A DNA stretch of 60,561 nt from a virus. Below the pieces are notes generated by a model. That model was not told the DNA's origin, made no database searches, and worked only from the letters and a program-made list of their open reading frames with translations. Shown here piece by piece: positions 59,654 to 60,561 of this stretch (position 1 is the first letter of the stretch; every line of letters starts with the position of its first letter). The translations under genes were made by a program, and so were the position numbers. The stretch is from the IMG/VR virus record IMGVR_UViG_3300037488_001994, positions 1-60,561 of that record; one strand, given 5' to 3'.

Positions 59654-60561
59654 TGGGAAGAAATTTTTATATTCCGGCGGTGAACAGGCCTTTCATAACT
59701 GAATGGACTGTATCCGGTGACGCTACTGCGAGAACGATTACCCTGCCATTAATAAACACCAGGACGGAGGGCGCACTTGTTTACAACTTTACTGTTGATT
59801 GGGGCGATGGAACCGCAAGAGGCGATGTTAATGCATATAATTCGGCGGCCCGCGTACACACTTACGCGAGCAATGGAACCTATCAGGTAACCATAACAGG
59901 CGTTTGTGAAGGTTGGAGTTTTAATAATGTTGGAGATAAGTTAAAAATAACGAAAGTCATAAGTTGGGGCGGTGGAACACGATACCGAGGATACAGATAC
60001 CTTTTTGGAGGGTTCTATGGATGTTCCAATTTAACAAGTATTCCACTTGGAGGGATTCCGGCATCGGGTACAGGGTGCTTATCTCAAGGATTTAGTTATA
60101 TTTTTTACGGATGTTCAAAACTCACAGCCATACCTCATGATATTTTCCGCCATCATACCAGCGTTACAGGCGGTTTTCAGTATGCTTTTGCCAGTTGTAC
60201 TGCATGGACAGGAGAAATTCCTGGGGATTTATTTGCCTATAATACCGCAGTTAATTTTGATGGAGCCTTTCAGAGCACTTTCAGTTCGTGTAGTGGATTA
60301 ACCTCTATCGGATCGGGTCTTTTTACAAATAATACCCTTGTTACTACAAAGGCGTTTTATCAGACATTCAATAATTGTTCCAAAATTACGAATATTCCGA
60401 GCGATCTTTTTGATACGAATACATTGGTTTCGACCGAAGCATTTTATGGAACTTTTAGTAGTTGCTCTCTAATCGCTGGAGCCATTCCTTCGGGATTATT
60501 TGATAATAATACGGCAGTAACAACTAAGGGGTTTATGAAAACTTTTGAAAACTGCTCAAAA
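59653..60561 (+). CDS. PKD-like plus BspA-type leucine-rich-repeat protein, runs off window
   Basis: An ATG at 59653 overlaps the previous stop (TAATG), and the frame stays open to the end of the window, at least 303 residues. The N-terminal part looks like a PKD/Ig fold (YNFTVDWGDGTARGDV; HTYASNGTYQVTITG). From about residue 115 it has BspA/TpLRR-type repeats (GCSNLTSIP, GCSKLTAIPHDIF, SCSGLTSIGSGLF, NCSKITNIPSDLF). Such repeats are common in Bacteroidota and Treponema surface proteins and in gut-phage adhesins. It is probably a receptor-binding tail protein. Confidence 0.75.
   Translation, partial: MGRNFYIPAVNRPFITEWTVSGDATARTITLPLINTRTEGALVYNFTVDWGDGTARGDVNAYNSAARVHTYASNGTYQVTITGVCEGWSFNNVGDKLKITKVISWGGGTRYRGYRYLFGGFYGCSNLTSIPLGGIPASGTGCLSQGFSYIFYGCSKLTAIPHDIFRHHTSVTGGFQYAFASCTAWTGEIPGDLFAYNTAVNFDGAFQSTFSSCSGLTSIGSGLFTNNTLVTTKAFYQTFNNCSKITNIPSDLFDTNTLVSTEAFYGTFSSCSLIAGAIPSGLFDNNTAVTTKGFMKTFENCSK

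Noticed and set aside
1-60561. Integrase or lysogeny module
   Set aside because: No integrase, excisionase or attachment-site pair was recognised. The HTH gene alone does not show that the phage is temperate.
1-60561. tRNA genes
   Set aside because: I saw no cloverleaf-like stretch in the few intergenic gaps. A tRNA scan was not possible here.

Overview
This window is a fragment of a tailed-phage genome (portal, large terminase, scaffold, major capsid protein, fibre genes, recombination and replication genes). Both ends are cut: one gene enters from the left edge and one runs off the right edge. A host in the Bacteroidota is suggested by two promoter-like sites of the form TTG-N20-TAnnTTTG (about 19.6 and 28.4 kb), by signal peptides ending in AQ/SQ, and by AT-rich start contexts. 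No integrase, tRNA or CRISPR array is visible. No DNA polymerase, complete primase or obvious endolysin is seen, so these lie outside the window or are unrecognised.

Layout. (1) 0-19.5 kb, + strand: a coiled-coil virion-type protein, a 5590-residue polyvalent protein (helicase, N6-adenine methyltransferase, RadC/JAB, zincin-like and phosphoribosyltransferase regions plus a C-terminal domain typical of phage polyvalent proteins), then the portal. (2) 19.6-34.6 kb, + strand: an HTH regulator behind a promoter/operator, then an early operon with a RecE-like nuclease, RecT, a DnaA-domain-IV protein, a VRR-NUC nuclease, a NinB-like protein, a winged-helix initiator carrying 11-bp iterons, HNH, Gp37/Gp68, a WbpB-like sugar dehydrogenase, an orphan primase zinc finger, an ASCH protein and SSB. 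It ends at a bidirectional terminator. (3) 34.7-37.9 kb, - strand: small translationally coupled genes and RadC. (4) 38.1-40.4 kb, + strand: seven small unknown genes. Blocks 3 and 4 diverge from a region carrying two copies of a 14-bp operator-like motif. (5) 40.4-40.9 kb: two terminators among short AT-rich repeats. (6) 40.9-51.1 kb, - strand: terminase, methyltransferase, three glycosyltransferase-like genes, an Acb2/Tad1-like sponge candidate, several micro-genes and a UDP-sugar 2-epimerase. (7) 51.3-60.6 kb, + strand: scaffold, capsid, connectors, three fibre-type proteins with Sec signal peptides, and a PKD/leucine-rich-repeat protein running off the edge.

How it may fit together. The polyvalent protein is probably packaged and injected, with anti-restriction and anti-defence activities. 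The early operon supplies annealing-type recombination and initiator-driven replication. The WbpB-like and WbpI/WecB-like enzymes plus glycosyltransferases suggest a phage-encoded surface-sugar pathway. The sponge candidate suggests defence against cyclic-nucleotide immune signalling. Most notable for follow-up: the giant protein and two likely overprinted ORFs inside it, the sponge candidate, the glycan module with a His-rich, G8-containing leader gene, the iterons, and the secreted-type fibre proteins.
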